Origin: Bacilli bacterium
GTDB taxonomy: Bacteria; Bacillota_I; Bacilli_A; RF39; UBA660
DNA length: 11,552 nucleotides
Reading direction: 5' to 3'
NCBI GenBank assembly: GCA_016293205.1
Contig: JAEDES010000031.1
Coordinates: 1 to 11,552, forward strand
This document shows, piece by piece, positions 1 through 6,223 of this stretch. The notes beneath the pieces are model-generated. The model was not told the origin of the DNA. It was given only the letters and a program-made list of their open reading frames with translations, and made no database searches. Position 1 is the first letter of the stretch, and each line of letters begins with the position of its first letter. The position numbers and the translations under genes are program-made.

Positions 1-27
1 AAGACATTTATATGTCTTTTTTTTTAG
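1..27 (+). terminator. Rho-independent terminator of an upstream gene
   Basis: A 7-bp stem, AAGACAT (1-7) with ATGTCTT (12-18), closes a TTAT loop and runs into a T tract to about 25. The gene it serves lies left of the window. The left edge may cut the stem short. Confidence 0.75.
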
Positions 28-32
28 TGTTG

Positions 33-41
33 TGTTATACT
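33..41 (+). promoter_or_regulatory. Extended -10 promoter for the Tim44-like gene
   Basis: TGTTATACT reads as an extended -10 (TG-n-TATACT, hexamer 36-41). It sits just after the upstream terminator and about 10 nt before the AGGTG ribosome binding site (51-55). No good -35 box is visible, as expected for an extended -10. The same TG-n-TATAAT arrangement recurs before 6257, rplS and 11522, which supports the call. The implied leader is very short. Confidence 0.55.
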
Positions 42-61
42 TTGTATAGTAGGTGATATGA

Positions 62-949
62 GTGGAAAGAAGAAAGTTATCTAAAGGAACTTTAATAGCA
101 GAACAAGTTGTTTATACAGTTATGTTATTATATTTAGCAATGTTTTTATTAGCAATTGCTAGAGCATTACTTGATTATAATCAAGTTATTGGTATTATCT
201 CAATTGTAGTATTATCAATATTCTTTGTATTATGTATTATGTATACAATTCAAAGATGGAGATTATTAATTACTAGAGAAGAAATTTATGATGATGATTT
301 AAAACTTAGAAAGATATTTGGTTTCTATAGAAATGATGAATTATTAGAACAAGAGGTTGAAAGATTTGTTCCTGAAGATGAAGATAATTTAGATGAAGAA
401 GCTATTATTAATAAAATATTAAAGAATGATGAATACTTTTCTAAAAGTATGTTTATTTCAGATGTTTATTATATTTATAAATGTTATGAAGATAGTATTT
501 GTAAATTAGATGAGACTTTGGTTAGACCTTTTATGACAGATGATTGTTATATGAAACATAAAGTTTTAATTAATAAATATAGTAATCGTAAATATAAGGA
601 AAAGAGAACTAATGTTACTATTAGAACTGTAGCATTTGATAGTTATAAAACATCTAGTGGAAAAGAGAGCTTAACATTATCCATTACTGCAAGAATGAAG
701 AAATATTGTGTTAATGAAGATGGTAAAGTTGTCGATGGTGATAAAGATGAATATATGGATGTTCCTTATATCTTAACTTTCATTAGAAAAAAAGGTGTTA
801 AGTATGATCAAAGTACTCCAGTAGATAATTGTCCTCATTGTGGTAAGAAACTTAAAGTTAATGAAGATGGTTATTGTTTAGAATGTGATGTTGATATTGA
901 TACTGGAGAATATGGATTTGTACTTAGTGATATTAAAAGTATAGAATAA
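62..949 (+). CDS. Membrane protein with Tim44-like domain and C-terminal zinc ribbon
   Basis: This 295-residue protein has two hydrophobic helices near the N-terminus (about 15-37 and 42-62), so it is probably an integral membrane hairpin. A mixed helix/strand region at about 125-245 resembles the Tim44-like fold seen in other bacterial membrane proteins, containing aromatic-rich YYIYKCYEDSICKLDE and later beta strands. A zinc ribbon follows, with CPHC at 257-260 and CLEC at 272-275. The GTG at 62 is chosen because AGGTG (51-55) lies 6 nt away. An ATG at 58 would be too close to that site and reaches a stop after eight codons. The gene stands alone with its own promoter and converges on sspI. 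The Tim44 assignment is by pattern memory. The biochemical role is unknown; a membrane-associated scaffold is a guess. Confidence 0.75.
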   Translation: MERRKLSKGTLIAEQVVYTVMLLYLAMFLLAIARALLDYNQVIGIISIVVLSIFFVLCIMYTIQRWRLLITREEIYDDDLKLRKIFGFYRNDELLEQEVERFVPEDEDNLDEEAIINKILKNDEYFSKSMFISDVYYIYKCYEDSICKLDETLVRPFMTDDCYMKHKVLINKYSNRKYKEKRTNVTIRTVAFDSYKTSSGKESLTLSITARMKKYCVNEDGKVVDGDKDEYMDVPYILTFIRKKGVKYDQSTPVDNCPHCGKKLKVNEDGYCLECDVDIDTGEYGFVLSDIKSIE

Positions 950-980
950 AAAAGAGACTAGATTTCATCTAGTCCTTTTT
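946..980. terminator. Bidirectional terminator between convergent genes
   Basis: GACTAGAT (956-963) pairs perfectly with ATCTAGTC (967-974) around a 3-nt TTC loop. An A run on the left (946-953) and CTTTTT on the right (975-980) give a U tract in both directions. It therefore ends both the Tim44-like gene (stop at 949) and sspI. The sspI stop and its last four codons (LDEI) lie inside the hairpin. Confidence 0.85.
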
Positions 981-1176
981 GTACTCTTGTTTTGATTATT
1001 TCAATTAGTTTGTCTTTTAATTCATTGTCAGCATTTTCCCAAATTATTTCTAAGAATACTCCTAGACCTGGAAGTGTTACTTCATCTTGTTCTTTTACAG
1101 ATTCGTCTATTGCACGACGAAGAGTTTCATAGTCGTCTCCTTTAAAATTATTTATAATATGTTGTCTTATACTCAT
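958..1176 (-). CDS. sspI: Small acid-soluble spore protein, SspI family
   Basis: The 72-residue product matches the size of B. subtilis SspI, a minor spore-core protein made in the forespore. The diagnostic centre is LPGLGVFLEIIWENA (about residues 35-49), close to the LPGLGV-EVIW core I recall for SspI. It is preceded by NNFKGDDYETLRRAIDESV, which corresponds to the family's N-terminal amphipathic part. This is not the alpha/beta-type SASP that coats DNA; SspI function is poorly defined. On the minus strand AAGGAGG (about 1183-1189) lies 6 nt from the ATG, a near-perfect Shine-Dalgarno and the strongest in the window. It is a monocistronic gene ending in the shared terminator. Forespore sigma-G control is expected from the family, but I could not make out a convincing sigma-G promoter. 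The gene is good evidence that the host lineage sporulates. Confidence 0.9.
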   Translation of the reverse strand: MSIRQHIINNFKGDDYETLRRAIDESVKEQDEVTLPGLGVFLEIIWENADNELKDKLIEIIKTRVQKGLDEI

Positions 1177-1230
1177 AATAATCCTCCTTAAATATATATT
1201 GGTATTTATGATTATTATTTATACAATACT

Positions 1231-1258
1231 TTTAATTTTTTGGTATTTATTGTAAAAT
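1231..1258 (+). promoter_or_regulatory. Possible promoter of the trmH-rimM-trmD operon
   Basis: TAAAAT (1253-1258) is a plausible -10, preceded directly by TG. TTTAAT (1231-1236), 16 nt upstream, is a weak -35. The site sits just before the GGTGAT ribosome binding site (1264-1269) in the 97-bp divergent gap between sspI and the metallopeptidase gene. The gap also carries two copies of TTGGTATTTAT (1199-1209 and 1240-1250). Confidence 0.4.
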
Positions 1259-1273
1259 AAGATTGGTGATATT

Positions 1274-1912
1274 ATGAAATTAGATATCGATGGGAAGTAT
1301 TATGAGATCGTTATAGAGAAAAAGAGTGGTCAAAAGAATACTTATATTAGAGTAAAAAAAGATTTAAAGATTTATGTTACTACTAATAAATTTACTAGTA
1401 CTAAGTTTATTAAAGAATTAATAGAGGATAATTATAGTAAGATAGTTAAAATGATAGAAACTCAAGAAAAGAAAAAAGAAAATAATGAAGGATTTTTTTA
1501 TTTAGGTAAGAAGTATGATATTGTTTATGTTTCTTATTGTGATATTTCTTTTGGAGAGAATAAAGTATTTTTAAATAAAAATTTAGATATTGATAAGTGG
1601 TATAAGAATCAAGCGAAGAGTTTATTCTTAGAACATTTAGATGAACAATATCATAAGTTTAGTAGAAGAATTCCTTATCCTAGTTTAAAGATTAGAAAGA
1701 TGACTAGTAGATGGGGAGTATGTAATATTAGATTAAAAACTCTTACTTTAAATTTAGAATTAATTAAGAGAGATACTAAATATTTAGATTATGTTATTGT
1801 ACATGAATTAAGTCATTTAATATATGGAGACCATTCAAGTAATTTTTGGGCATTAGTTGAAGAAAATATGCCTGATTATAAAAAGTATAGAGAGGAGATG
1901 AAGGATTTCTAA
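1274..1912 (+). CDS. YgjP-like (M48-related) metallopeptidase
   Basis: This 212-residue protein has the architecture of the YgjP/DUF45 metallopeptidase family. A beta-rich N-terminal part (YIRVKKDLKIYVTT at about 25-38) is followed by a helical linker, the SRWGVCN segment, and the zinc-binding HELSH motif at 177-181 with a third ligand at H187 in GDHSSNFW. E178 would be the catalytic base. Length is typical and it looks complete; there is no signal peptide, so it should be cytoplasmic. The start has GGTGAT 4 nt upstream. Its TAA stop shares one base with the ATG of the following methyltransferase gene, so the two are translationally coupled. The substrate of this family is not firmly known; the E. 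coli homologue has been linked to nucleotide hydrolysis, so peptidase activity is an inference from the fold. Confidence 0.85.
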   Translation: MKLDIDGKYYEIVIEKKSGQKNTYIRVKKDLKIYVTTNKFTSTKFIKELIEDNYSKIVKMIETQEKKKENNEGFFYLGKKYDIVYVSYCDISFGENKVFLNKNLDIDKWYKNQAKSLFLEHLDEQYHKFSRRIPYPSLKIRKMTSRWGVCNIRLKTLTLNLELIKRDTKYLDYVIVHELSHLIYGDHSSNFWALVEENMPDYKKYREEMKDF

Positions 1913-2643
1913 TGATAATAACTAGTTTAGATAATGATAATGTTAAGAAGTGGAAGAAACTTTGTAAGAAGAAATATCGTGATGAATTTGGTATTTATTT
2001 AGTAGAAGGAGAACATCTTGTTGAAGAGGCATATAAGAGTGGTGTATTAGATAAAGTTATTGTTTTAGAGGGAGAAGATTATTCATATGATAATATTATT
2101 TATGTATCATATGAAGTTATGAAAGCTATTTCTAGTTTAGATACTCCTAATAGAATTATGGGTGTATGTAAGAAAAAAGAAGGTAGTGAACTTCTTGGTA
2201 AGAGATATTTATTATTAGACGGTGTTCAAGATCCAGGAAACTTAGGTACTATTGTTAGAAGTGCAGTTGCTTTTAATATAGATACTATTGTGTTATCAGA
2301 TGATACAGTTGATTTATATAATCCTAAAGTACTTAGATCAACTCAAGGTATGATATTTCATACTAATATAATTGAATATGATTTAGTTTCTGTTATTGGT
2401 GAGTTACACAATATGGGAATTACTGTATATGGTACAGATGTTAATAATGGAATTGATGCTAGAGAGTTATCTAGTTTAGATAAAACTTCTTTTGCACTAG
2501 TTATGGGAAATGAAGGTAATGGTGTAAGAAGAGAAGTAAAAGAATTATGTGATAAGAATTTATATATAAATATGAATGAGAATGTAGAAAGTTTAAATGT
2601 AGGGGTTGCTACATCAATACTTTTATATGAGTTAGGAAGATAG
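1912..2643 (+). CDS. TrmH/SpoU-family RNA 2'-O-methyltransferase (YsgA-like)
   Basis: The 243-residue product is a SPOUT-class methyltransferase that would transfer a methyl group from AdoMet to a ribose 2'-OH in rRNA or tRNA. The N-terminal substrate-binding part includes YLVEGEHLVEEA (about 27-38). The catalytic domain has SpoU motif 1 DPGNLGTIVRSA (D107 onward), motif 2 VMGNEGNGV (about 197-205) and motif 3 MNENVESLNVGVATS near the C-terminus; together these form the trefoil-knot AdoMet site. The AAGGA at 1901-1905 lies 6 nt from the start, inside the preceding gene, with a one-base stop/start overlap. Length and the GEHLVEEA signature recall B. subtilis YsgA rather than a proven RlmB, so the target nucleotide cannot be named. 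It sits directly before rimM and trmD, which gives the operon a ribosome/tRNA-maturation theme. Confidence 0.92.
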   Translation: MIITSLDNDNVKKWKKLCKKKYRDEFGIYLVEGEHLVEEAYKSGVLDKVIVLEGEDYSYDNIIYVSYEVMKAISSLDTPNRIMGVCKKKEGSELLGKRYLLLDGVQDPGNLGTIVRSAVAFNIDTIVLSDDTVDLYNPKVLRSTQGMIFHTNIIEYDLVSVIGELHNMGITVYGTDVNNGIDARELSSLDKTSFALVMGNEGNGVRREVKELCDKNLYINMNENVESLNVGVATSILLYELGR

Positions 2644-2645
2644 AT

Positions 2646-3128
2646 ATGGAAAAGTTATTTGTAGGTAAAGTTGTTACAACTCATGGTATTAAGGGAGAAA
2701 TTAAAATACTTAGTGATTTTCAATTTAAAGATAAAGTTTTTTCTGTTGGAAATAAATTAATTATTGATAATAATGAATATGAAATTAAAAGTTATCGAGT
2801 TCATAAAGGATTTGATATGGTTACTTTAGATGATTATCATGATATTAATGAAGTATTATTTCTTTTAAAGAAAGAAGTTTATGTTGATAAAGATAGTTTA
2901 GATTTTTCAGATGATGAAGTTCTTGATGAAGAATTAATGGAGTTTGAAGTTATAACTACTGATGGTAGACATGGTAGAATATTAGAAATATTTTATGCTA
3001 GTCCAACTAATAAAGTTATGCGTATAGATATTGGTTATGAATATTTAGTACCATTTAATTCTCCATTTATGAAGAAATTAGATAAGAAAGAAAAAACAGT
3101 TTTAGTTGAAATACTTGAGGTGAAATAA
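2646..3128 (+). CDS. rimM: Ribosome maturation factor RimM
   Basis: RimM helps assemble the head of the 30S subunit by binding ribosomal protein S19 and acting on the 16S 3' domain. The 160-residue product has the typical two-domain layout: an N-terminal beta-barrel opening with VGKVVTTHGIKGEIKI (about 5-20), then a PRC-barrel domain (about 95-160) with the ILEIFYASPTNKVMRI and EYLVPF segments. Length is normal. ATG at 2646 follows the methyltransferase stop by 2 nt, with AGGA 8 nt upstream. Its TAA shares one base with the ATG of trmD, and GAGGTG (3118-3123) inside rimM serves as the trmD binding site. rimM-trmD is a classic conserved pair. The usual upstream partners rpsP and a KH-domain gene are absent here, replaced by the metallopeptidase and methyltransferase genes. 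Confidence 0.95.
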   Translation: MEKLFVGKVVTTHGIKGEIKILSDFQFKDKVFSVGNKLIIDNNEYEIKSYRVHKGFDMVTLDDYHDINEVLFLLKKEVYVDKDSLDFSDDEVLDEELMEFEVITTDGRHGRILEIFYASPTNKVMRIDIGYEYLVPFNSPFMKKLDKKEKTVLVEILEVK

Positions 3129-3790
3129 TGAAGATTGATGTATTAAGTTTATTTCCTGGTATGTTTAGTGGGGTATTTGAAGAATCAATTATTAAAAGAG
3201 CGATTAACGAGGGTAAAGTTAGCATTAATATTCATAACTTTCGAGATTTTAGTTTAGATCCTCATAATAAAGTTGATGATACTCCTTATGGTGGAGGAGC
3301 AGGAATGGTTCTTACATGTCAACCAATATTTGATTGTGTTAAGAATTTAAGAGAAGAAGATAGTATTGTTATTTTACTTACACCAGATGGAGAAGTTTAT
3401 AAACAAAGTAAGGCTTATGAATTAAGTAAATGTAAACATTTAATCTTTATATGTGGACATTATGAAGGTTTTGATGAAAGAATACGTAGTATTTGTGATT
3501 TAGAAATTAGTATAGGGGACTATGTTTTAACTGGAGGAGAGATTGCTTCTATGGCAATTATTGATTCAATAGTTAGATTAATTCCTGGTGTTATTGAAGA
3601 AGAAAGTCATGTTAATGATTCATTTAATGACAATTTACTTGATTATCCTACATATACAAAACCAAGAGTTTATGATGGTATGGAAGTACCTGAAGTATTA
3701 GTGTCAGGAGATCATAAAAAAATAGCAGAATGGCGTAAGGAAGAAAGTTTAAAAAGAACAAGAGAGAGAAGACCAGATTTATTAGATTAG
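3128..3790 (+). CDS. trmD: tRNA (guanine-37-N1)-methyltransferase TrmD
   Basis: TrmD methylates N1 of G37 next to the anticodon and so prevents +1 frameshifting. The 220-residue sequence is complete. It has the start MKIDVLSLFPGMF, the DDTPYGGGAGMV segment (about 51-62), the SPOUT AdoMet-knot motifs LTPDGE, FICGHYEGFDERI and SIGDYVLTGGEIA, and the C-terminal tRNA-binding part ending in AEWRKEESLKRTRERRPDLL. All the well-known conserved stretches are intact, so it should be active. It is coupled to rimM by a one-base overlap. The TAG stop is followed at once by the AGGTGA ribosome binding site of the next gene. In many Firmicutes rplS follows trmD closely; here about 6 kb intervene. Confidence 0.97.
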   Translation: MKIDVLSLFPGMFSGVFEESIIKRAINEGKVSINIHNFRDFSLDPHNKVDDTPYGGGAGMVLTCQPIFDCVKNLREEDSIVILLTPDGEVYKQSKAYELSKCKHLIFICGHYEGFDERIRSICDLEISIGDYVLTGGEIASMAIIDSIVRLIPGVIEEESHVNDSFNDNLLDYPTYTKPRVYDGMEVPEVLVSGDHKKIAEWRKEESLKRTRERRPDLLD

Positions 3791-3801
3791 AGGTGAAAAA
3801 A

Positions 3802-4239
3802 ATGTATACTTTAAGCAAGAAAAAAAGGAGAAAGAAATTTTATATTAATGGTGAAAAGTTAATTAATATCTCACATTTTGATATGAAAAGTCATAATAGT
3901 TTTTCTATTGATGGGATTACTGTTAGTAATATTAGAATTTATTCTTTTGATCTTGCACATCCTTTAGTTAGTAATAGTGTTAGAATTAGATTTAAAAAAT
4001 TATTAGATTTATTAACTGAATTATTAATTTCTGATGATGATAGTGGAGATACATTTAGAGAAGCTTTAAATCAAATTGAAAAGTTTCGATTAATTATAAA
4101 AAATAAATATAGAGATTTCTTAAATAATAAAGAACTAAGTGAAATGAGTAATAAATTAAAATTACTTAGAAAGAATGCAGAAGAGAAATTAATTGAAATA
4201 AATAATTCTCTTATGAAGAGTTCAGGAAAAGGTAAGTAG
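3802..4239 (+). CDS. Unrecognised basic/coiled-coil protein after trmD
   Basis: I do not recognise this 145-residue protein. The N-terminus is strongly basic (KKKRRKK at about 6-12), followed by a short beta-rich stretch containing FSIDGITVSNIRIYSF. From about residue 58 it is charged and helical: LLDLLTELLISDDDSGDT, then a long Lys/Glu/Leu-rich segment that looks like a coiled coil. There is no membrane segment or signal peptide. The ATG at 3802 is chosen because AGGTGA (3791-3796) lies 5 nt upstream; an in-frame GTG at 3793 falls inside that binding site and is unlikely. It follows trmD by 11 nt, so it belongs to the same operon, which a hairpin terminator then ends. The basic end beside RNA-modification genes makes nucleic-acid or ribosome binding conceivable, but this is only inference. 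Confidence 0.8.
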   Translation: MYTLSKKKRRKKFYINGEKLINISHFDMKSHNSFSIDGITVSNIRIYSFDLAHPLVSNSVRIRFKKLLDLLTELLISDDDSGDTFREALNQIEKFRLIIKNKYRDFLNNKELSEMSNKLKLLRKNAEEKLIEINNSLMKSSGKGK

Positions 4240-4242
4240 TGT

Positions 4243-4268
4243 AAAGAAACTTTTTAGTTTCTTTTTTT
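4243..4268 (+). terminator. Terminator of the trmD operon
   Basis: AAAGAAAC (4243-4250) pairs with GTTTCTTT (4257-4264) around a 6-nt loop and runs into a T tract. It lies 4 nt after the stop of the 145-residue protein gene. It separates the housekeeping operon from the fibre-like block. Confidence 0.8.
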
Positions 4269-4269
4269 G

Positions 4270-4298
4270 TTGTATAAATTATTTGTTTTTGATATTAT
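4270..4298 (+). promoter_or_regulatory. Promoter of TasA-like subunits A and B
   Basis: TTGTAT (4270-4275) and TATTAT (4293-4298) are separated by exactly 17 nt. A TG at 4290-4291 makes the -10 an extended one. It sits immediately behind the preceding terminator, with GGAGG (4310-4314) downstream. This resembles a housekeeping sigma-A promoter; no operator is evident. Confidence 0.65.
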
Positions 4299-4321
4299 TA
4301 AGGTAGTATGGAGGCTTTAGT

Positions 4322-4921
4322 ATGGCGCTTAGAAGAAAGAATAAAGAAGAGAAAAGAGATAAGAGAGAATTATGGTTAATATTATTACTATTATTTATTA
4401 TTGTAATATTATCTATAGTTACTGTTACTTACACGTTTAATTCAAAGATTATTGATATAGTTGGCTTTTCTGGGGTATATAGAGAAACTAGTTGGAAAGT
4501 TGATTTTGACAATATTAGTCTAGATAGAGAAGGAAGTATTTATGTACAAGAAATTAGTGCTTCAAATACATCTATTAAAAACTTTGATATTACTTTTGTA
4601 AGACCTGGAGATGGATTTACAATTAAATTAGATGTTGTTAATAATGGTACATTAGATGCTAAACTTGAAACATTTAAGATAGGTAATATTGTTTGTACTT
4701 ATGATGATGGTACTTTTGCTGAAGATTATTGTAATCAATATGTTAGTTATTCTATTAAATATAAAGATGGTTCTAATATTAAAAAAGGTGATGTGTTAGA
4801 AGCTGGAAAATCAACAACAGTTTTATTTAAGATGAAATATGCAGATGAAGCACCTGTTTTATATGATGAAGTAATTAGTCTTGATGATATGAATATTAGT
4901 TTTGTATATGTACAAAAGTAG
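4322..4921 (+). CDS. TasA/camelysin-like protein A, probably membrane-anchored
   Basis: This 199-residue protein belongs to the same family as the three that follow. A basic N-terminus (residues 2-16) leads to one strong hydrophobic helix (about 17-39), then a beta-rich extracellular domain. Shared landmarks are TSWKVDF, the central VRPGDGFTIKLDVVNNGTLDAKL (close to the KPGD...F-x-NNGS core of TasA), two cysteines in the segment CTYDDGTFAEDYC followed by YSIKYKDGS, and the terminal FVYVQK. It has no AYA cleavage site after the hydrophobic helix; VTVTYTFNSK is found there instead. It may therefore stay uncleaved and act as a membrane base or anchor, unlike the others. The start has GGAGG 7 nt upstream. 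It is transcribed with subunit B, 8 nt downstream. Family placement is by motif; the anchor role is inference. Confidence 0.8.
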   Translation: MALRRKNKEEKRDKRELWLILLLLFIIVILSIVTVTYTFNSKIIDIVGFSGVYRETSWKVDFDNISLDREGSIYVQEISASNTSIKNFDITFVRPGDGFTIKLDVVNNGTLDAKLETFKIGNIVCTYDDGTFAEDYCNQYVSYSIKYKDGSNIKKGDVLEAGKSTTVLFKMKYADEAPVLYDEVISLDDMNISFVYVQK

Positions 4922-4929
4922 GTGATTAA

Positions 4930-5475
4930 GTGTTAAGACAGGAAAGTAAAAAATTCTTGATGATTGTTCTTGGTGTTTTATTACTTAGTGTTTTTGGCCT
5001 TAGTATTGCTTATGCTATTTTAAATGTAACATTAAATATTGGTGGTAGTGCTAAAGTTACTAGTGCTGATTGGGATATATCAATTGAGAATGTATCAATT
5101 GTTACTGATGGAAGTGCTAGTGTTTTAAAACAACCAGTTGTTGATGGTACAGAGATAAAAGATTTTAATGTTTCATTAACTAAACCAGGGGATGCAATTT
5201 ATATAACTTTTTATGTTACTAATAATGGTAGTATTGATGCTAAGTTTGTTAATAGTACTTTACATACTGTTGACTATGGAGTTTATAAAGACTATATGTT
5301 GACTTATTTTAATGTAGGATTAACTACTCCTGAAGAAGTTAATTTAGCCAGTGGAGAATCAAGAATGTTTATGTATGAAATATCTTGGGATAGTATGGCG
5401 GATACTTTACCTGGTAATACTCTTCCAATAGAAATAAATAATCTTGGAGCAACGATTTTATATGAACAAAAATAA
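4930..5475 (+). CDS. TasA/camelysin-like secreted protein B
   Basis: The 181-residue product has a clear SipW-type signal sequence: a short basic start, a hydrophobic core, and GLSIAYA with likely cleavage after residue 29. The mature start ILNVTLNIGGSAKVTSADWDI resembles subunits C and D, and could provide the N-terminal strand that TasA fibres use for donor-strand exchange. The core LTKPGDAIYITFYVTNNGSIDAK is the closest of the four to TasA. It ends in ILYEQK. Unlike its three paralogues it lacks the cysteine pair; a shorter, tyrosine-rich segment (DYGVYKDYMLTYF) takes its place. It starts at GTG 4930, with AGGTG (4920-4924) 5 nt upstream and overlapping the previous stop. It is co-transcribed with A. 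No convincing terminator follows, so some read-through into C is possible. Confidence 0.85.
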   Translation: MLRQESKKFLMIVLGVLLLSVFGLSIAYAILNVTLNIGGSAKVTSADWDISIENVSIVTDGSASVLKQPVVDGTEIKDFNVSLTKPGDAIYITFYVTNNGSIDAKFVNSTLHTVDYGVYKDYMLTYFNVGLTTPEEVNLASGESRMFMYEISWDSMADTLPGNTLPIEINNLGATILYEQK

Positions 5476-5499
5476 TTTGTAAAATTTATTCTAACCATC

Positions 5500-5539
5500 T
5501 TGTAAAGATTAAATTTTTATGATAATATTTGATTATAAT
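5500..5539 (+). promoter_or_regulatory. Probable promoter region of TasA-like subunit C
   Basis: Two readings are possible. GATAAT (5521-5526) has TTGTAA (5500-5505) 15 nt upstream. TATAAT (5534-5539) is a perfect hexamer, but it would start transcription inside the ribosome binding site. The stretch ATTTGATTATA (5527-5537) is also found downstream of the subunit D promoter, which favours the upstream -10. Exact elements are uncertain. Confidence 0.5.
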
Positions 5540-5560
5540 AAGTGAAGGAGAATGGAAAAA

Positions 5561-6136
5561 ATGGAAAATAAAAGAGAAATTAAAATTATTGCAATAGTTG
5601 CATTATTAGTTGCTGTTGTTGGTTTATCAGTTGCATATGCTGCACTTAGTACATCATTATCTATTTCAGGAACTGCTACTGTTAACTCTGCTACTTGGCA
5701 AGTAAGATTTGTTGAAGGAACAGGAGCTTGGAAATTTACTGGAGACGCTAGTGCTACTGGTCCAACATTTGGTGTTACTTCATTAACAAATGTCGCTGTT
5801 ACATTAGTTAAACCTGGTGATAAAGCAGTTTATAATTTCCAAGTAACAAATAGTGGAACAATTCCTGCTAAGTTATCTGAAAATACAGTAATTAATAAAA
5901 CTTTAACATGTACTGGTGGAGCAAGTGAGACTGAAAATACTACTACATGTGGTAACATTGTTTACACTTTAACTTATAAAGATGGAACACAAATTAAAGC
6001 TGGTGATACTTTAGCAAATGGTGCTACTAAAGATTTAACTTTAACAGTTGAATTCAAGAGTACAGCTACTGAAGTTCCTTCACAAGCTGTTACAGTTAAC
6101 GGAATTTCTGCTACATTAGAATACGTACAAGCTTAA
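5561..6136 (+). CDS. TasA/camelysin-like secreted protein C, candidate major subunit
   Basis: The 191-residue product has the signal sequence IIAIVALLVAVVGLSVAYA with likely cleavage after AYA, followed by ALSTSLSISGTATVNSATW. The core is LVKPGDKAVYNFQVTNSGTIPAKL, then a cysteine pair (CTGGASETENTTTC) and YTLTYKDGTQIKAGDTL, ending LEYVQA. The mature part is rich in Thr, Ala and Gly and almost free of large surface aromatics, like a secreted structural protein. ATG 5561 is chosen because AAGGAG (5545-5550) lies 10 nt away; an in-frame ATG at 5552 is only 1 nt from it. It has its own promoter region and a strong terminator, so it is probably monocistronic. It also uses rather more C-ending codons (AAC, TAC, TTC) than its neighbours. 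Both points suggest the abundant subunit, by inference. Confidence 0.87.
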   Translation: MENKREIKIIAIVALLVAVVGLSVAYAALSTSLSISGTATVNSATWQVRFVEGTGAWKFTGDASATGPTFGVTSLTNVAVTLVKPGDKAVYNFQVTNSGTIPAKLSENTVINKTLTCTGGASETENTTTCGNIVYTLTYKDGTQIKAGDTLANGATKDLTLTVEFKSTATEVPSQAVTVNGISATLEYVQA

Positions 6137-6142
6137 TGAATT

Positions 6143-6170
6143 AAAGAATGATTTACATCATTCTTTTTTT
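6143..6170 (+). terminator. Terminator of subunit C
   Basis: A perfect 10-bp stem, AAAGAATGAT (6143-6152) with ATCATTCTTT (6157-6166), closes a TTAC loop and runs into T residues. It lies 6 nt after the subunit C stop. It isolates subunit C from the D-peptidase unit. Confidence 0.88.
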
Positions 6171-6214
6171 ATTAATAAAATGTTTATAAATGCCTTTTTT
6201 TTCCTTTTCAAGTA

Positions 6215-6223
6215 TGCTATAAT
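6215..6223 (+). promoter_or_regulatory. Extended -10 promoter of the D-SipW-DUF5305 unit
   Basis: TGCTATAAT contains a perfect TATAAT (6218-6223) with an extended TG. The -35 region is only a T run (about 6195-6202). A leader of about 27 nt follows, then AGGAGG (6244-6249), 7 nt from the ATG at 6257. Confidence 0.65.

Noticed and set aside
58..84. ATG-started mini-frame of eight codons before the Tim44-like gene
   Set aside because: The ATG is only 2-3 nt from the AGGTG binding site and the frame ends at once; the GTG at 62 fits better.
1190..1250. Possible sigma-G promoter for sspI on the minus strand
   Set aside because: CATAAAT-like and GTAT-like boxes exist but not at the expected spacing of about 17-18 nt, so I do not report it as a feature.
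1274..4239. Use of TGA as tryptophan (Mollicutes code)
   Set aside because: TrmD, RimM and the other conserved proteins are complete with Trp written TGG and no in-frame TGA, so recoding is not demonstrated; only avoidance of TGA is seen.
5304..5498. 64-codon open frame on the minus strand inside subunit B
   Set aside because: It lies antisense to a well-supported gene, has no good ribosome binding site, and its predicted product shows no recognisable domain.
5497..5509. Hairpin ATCTT/AAGAT after subunit B
   Set aside because: It has only five AT-rich pairs with a 3-nt loop and no clean T tract, so it is too weak to call a terminator.
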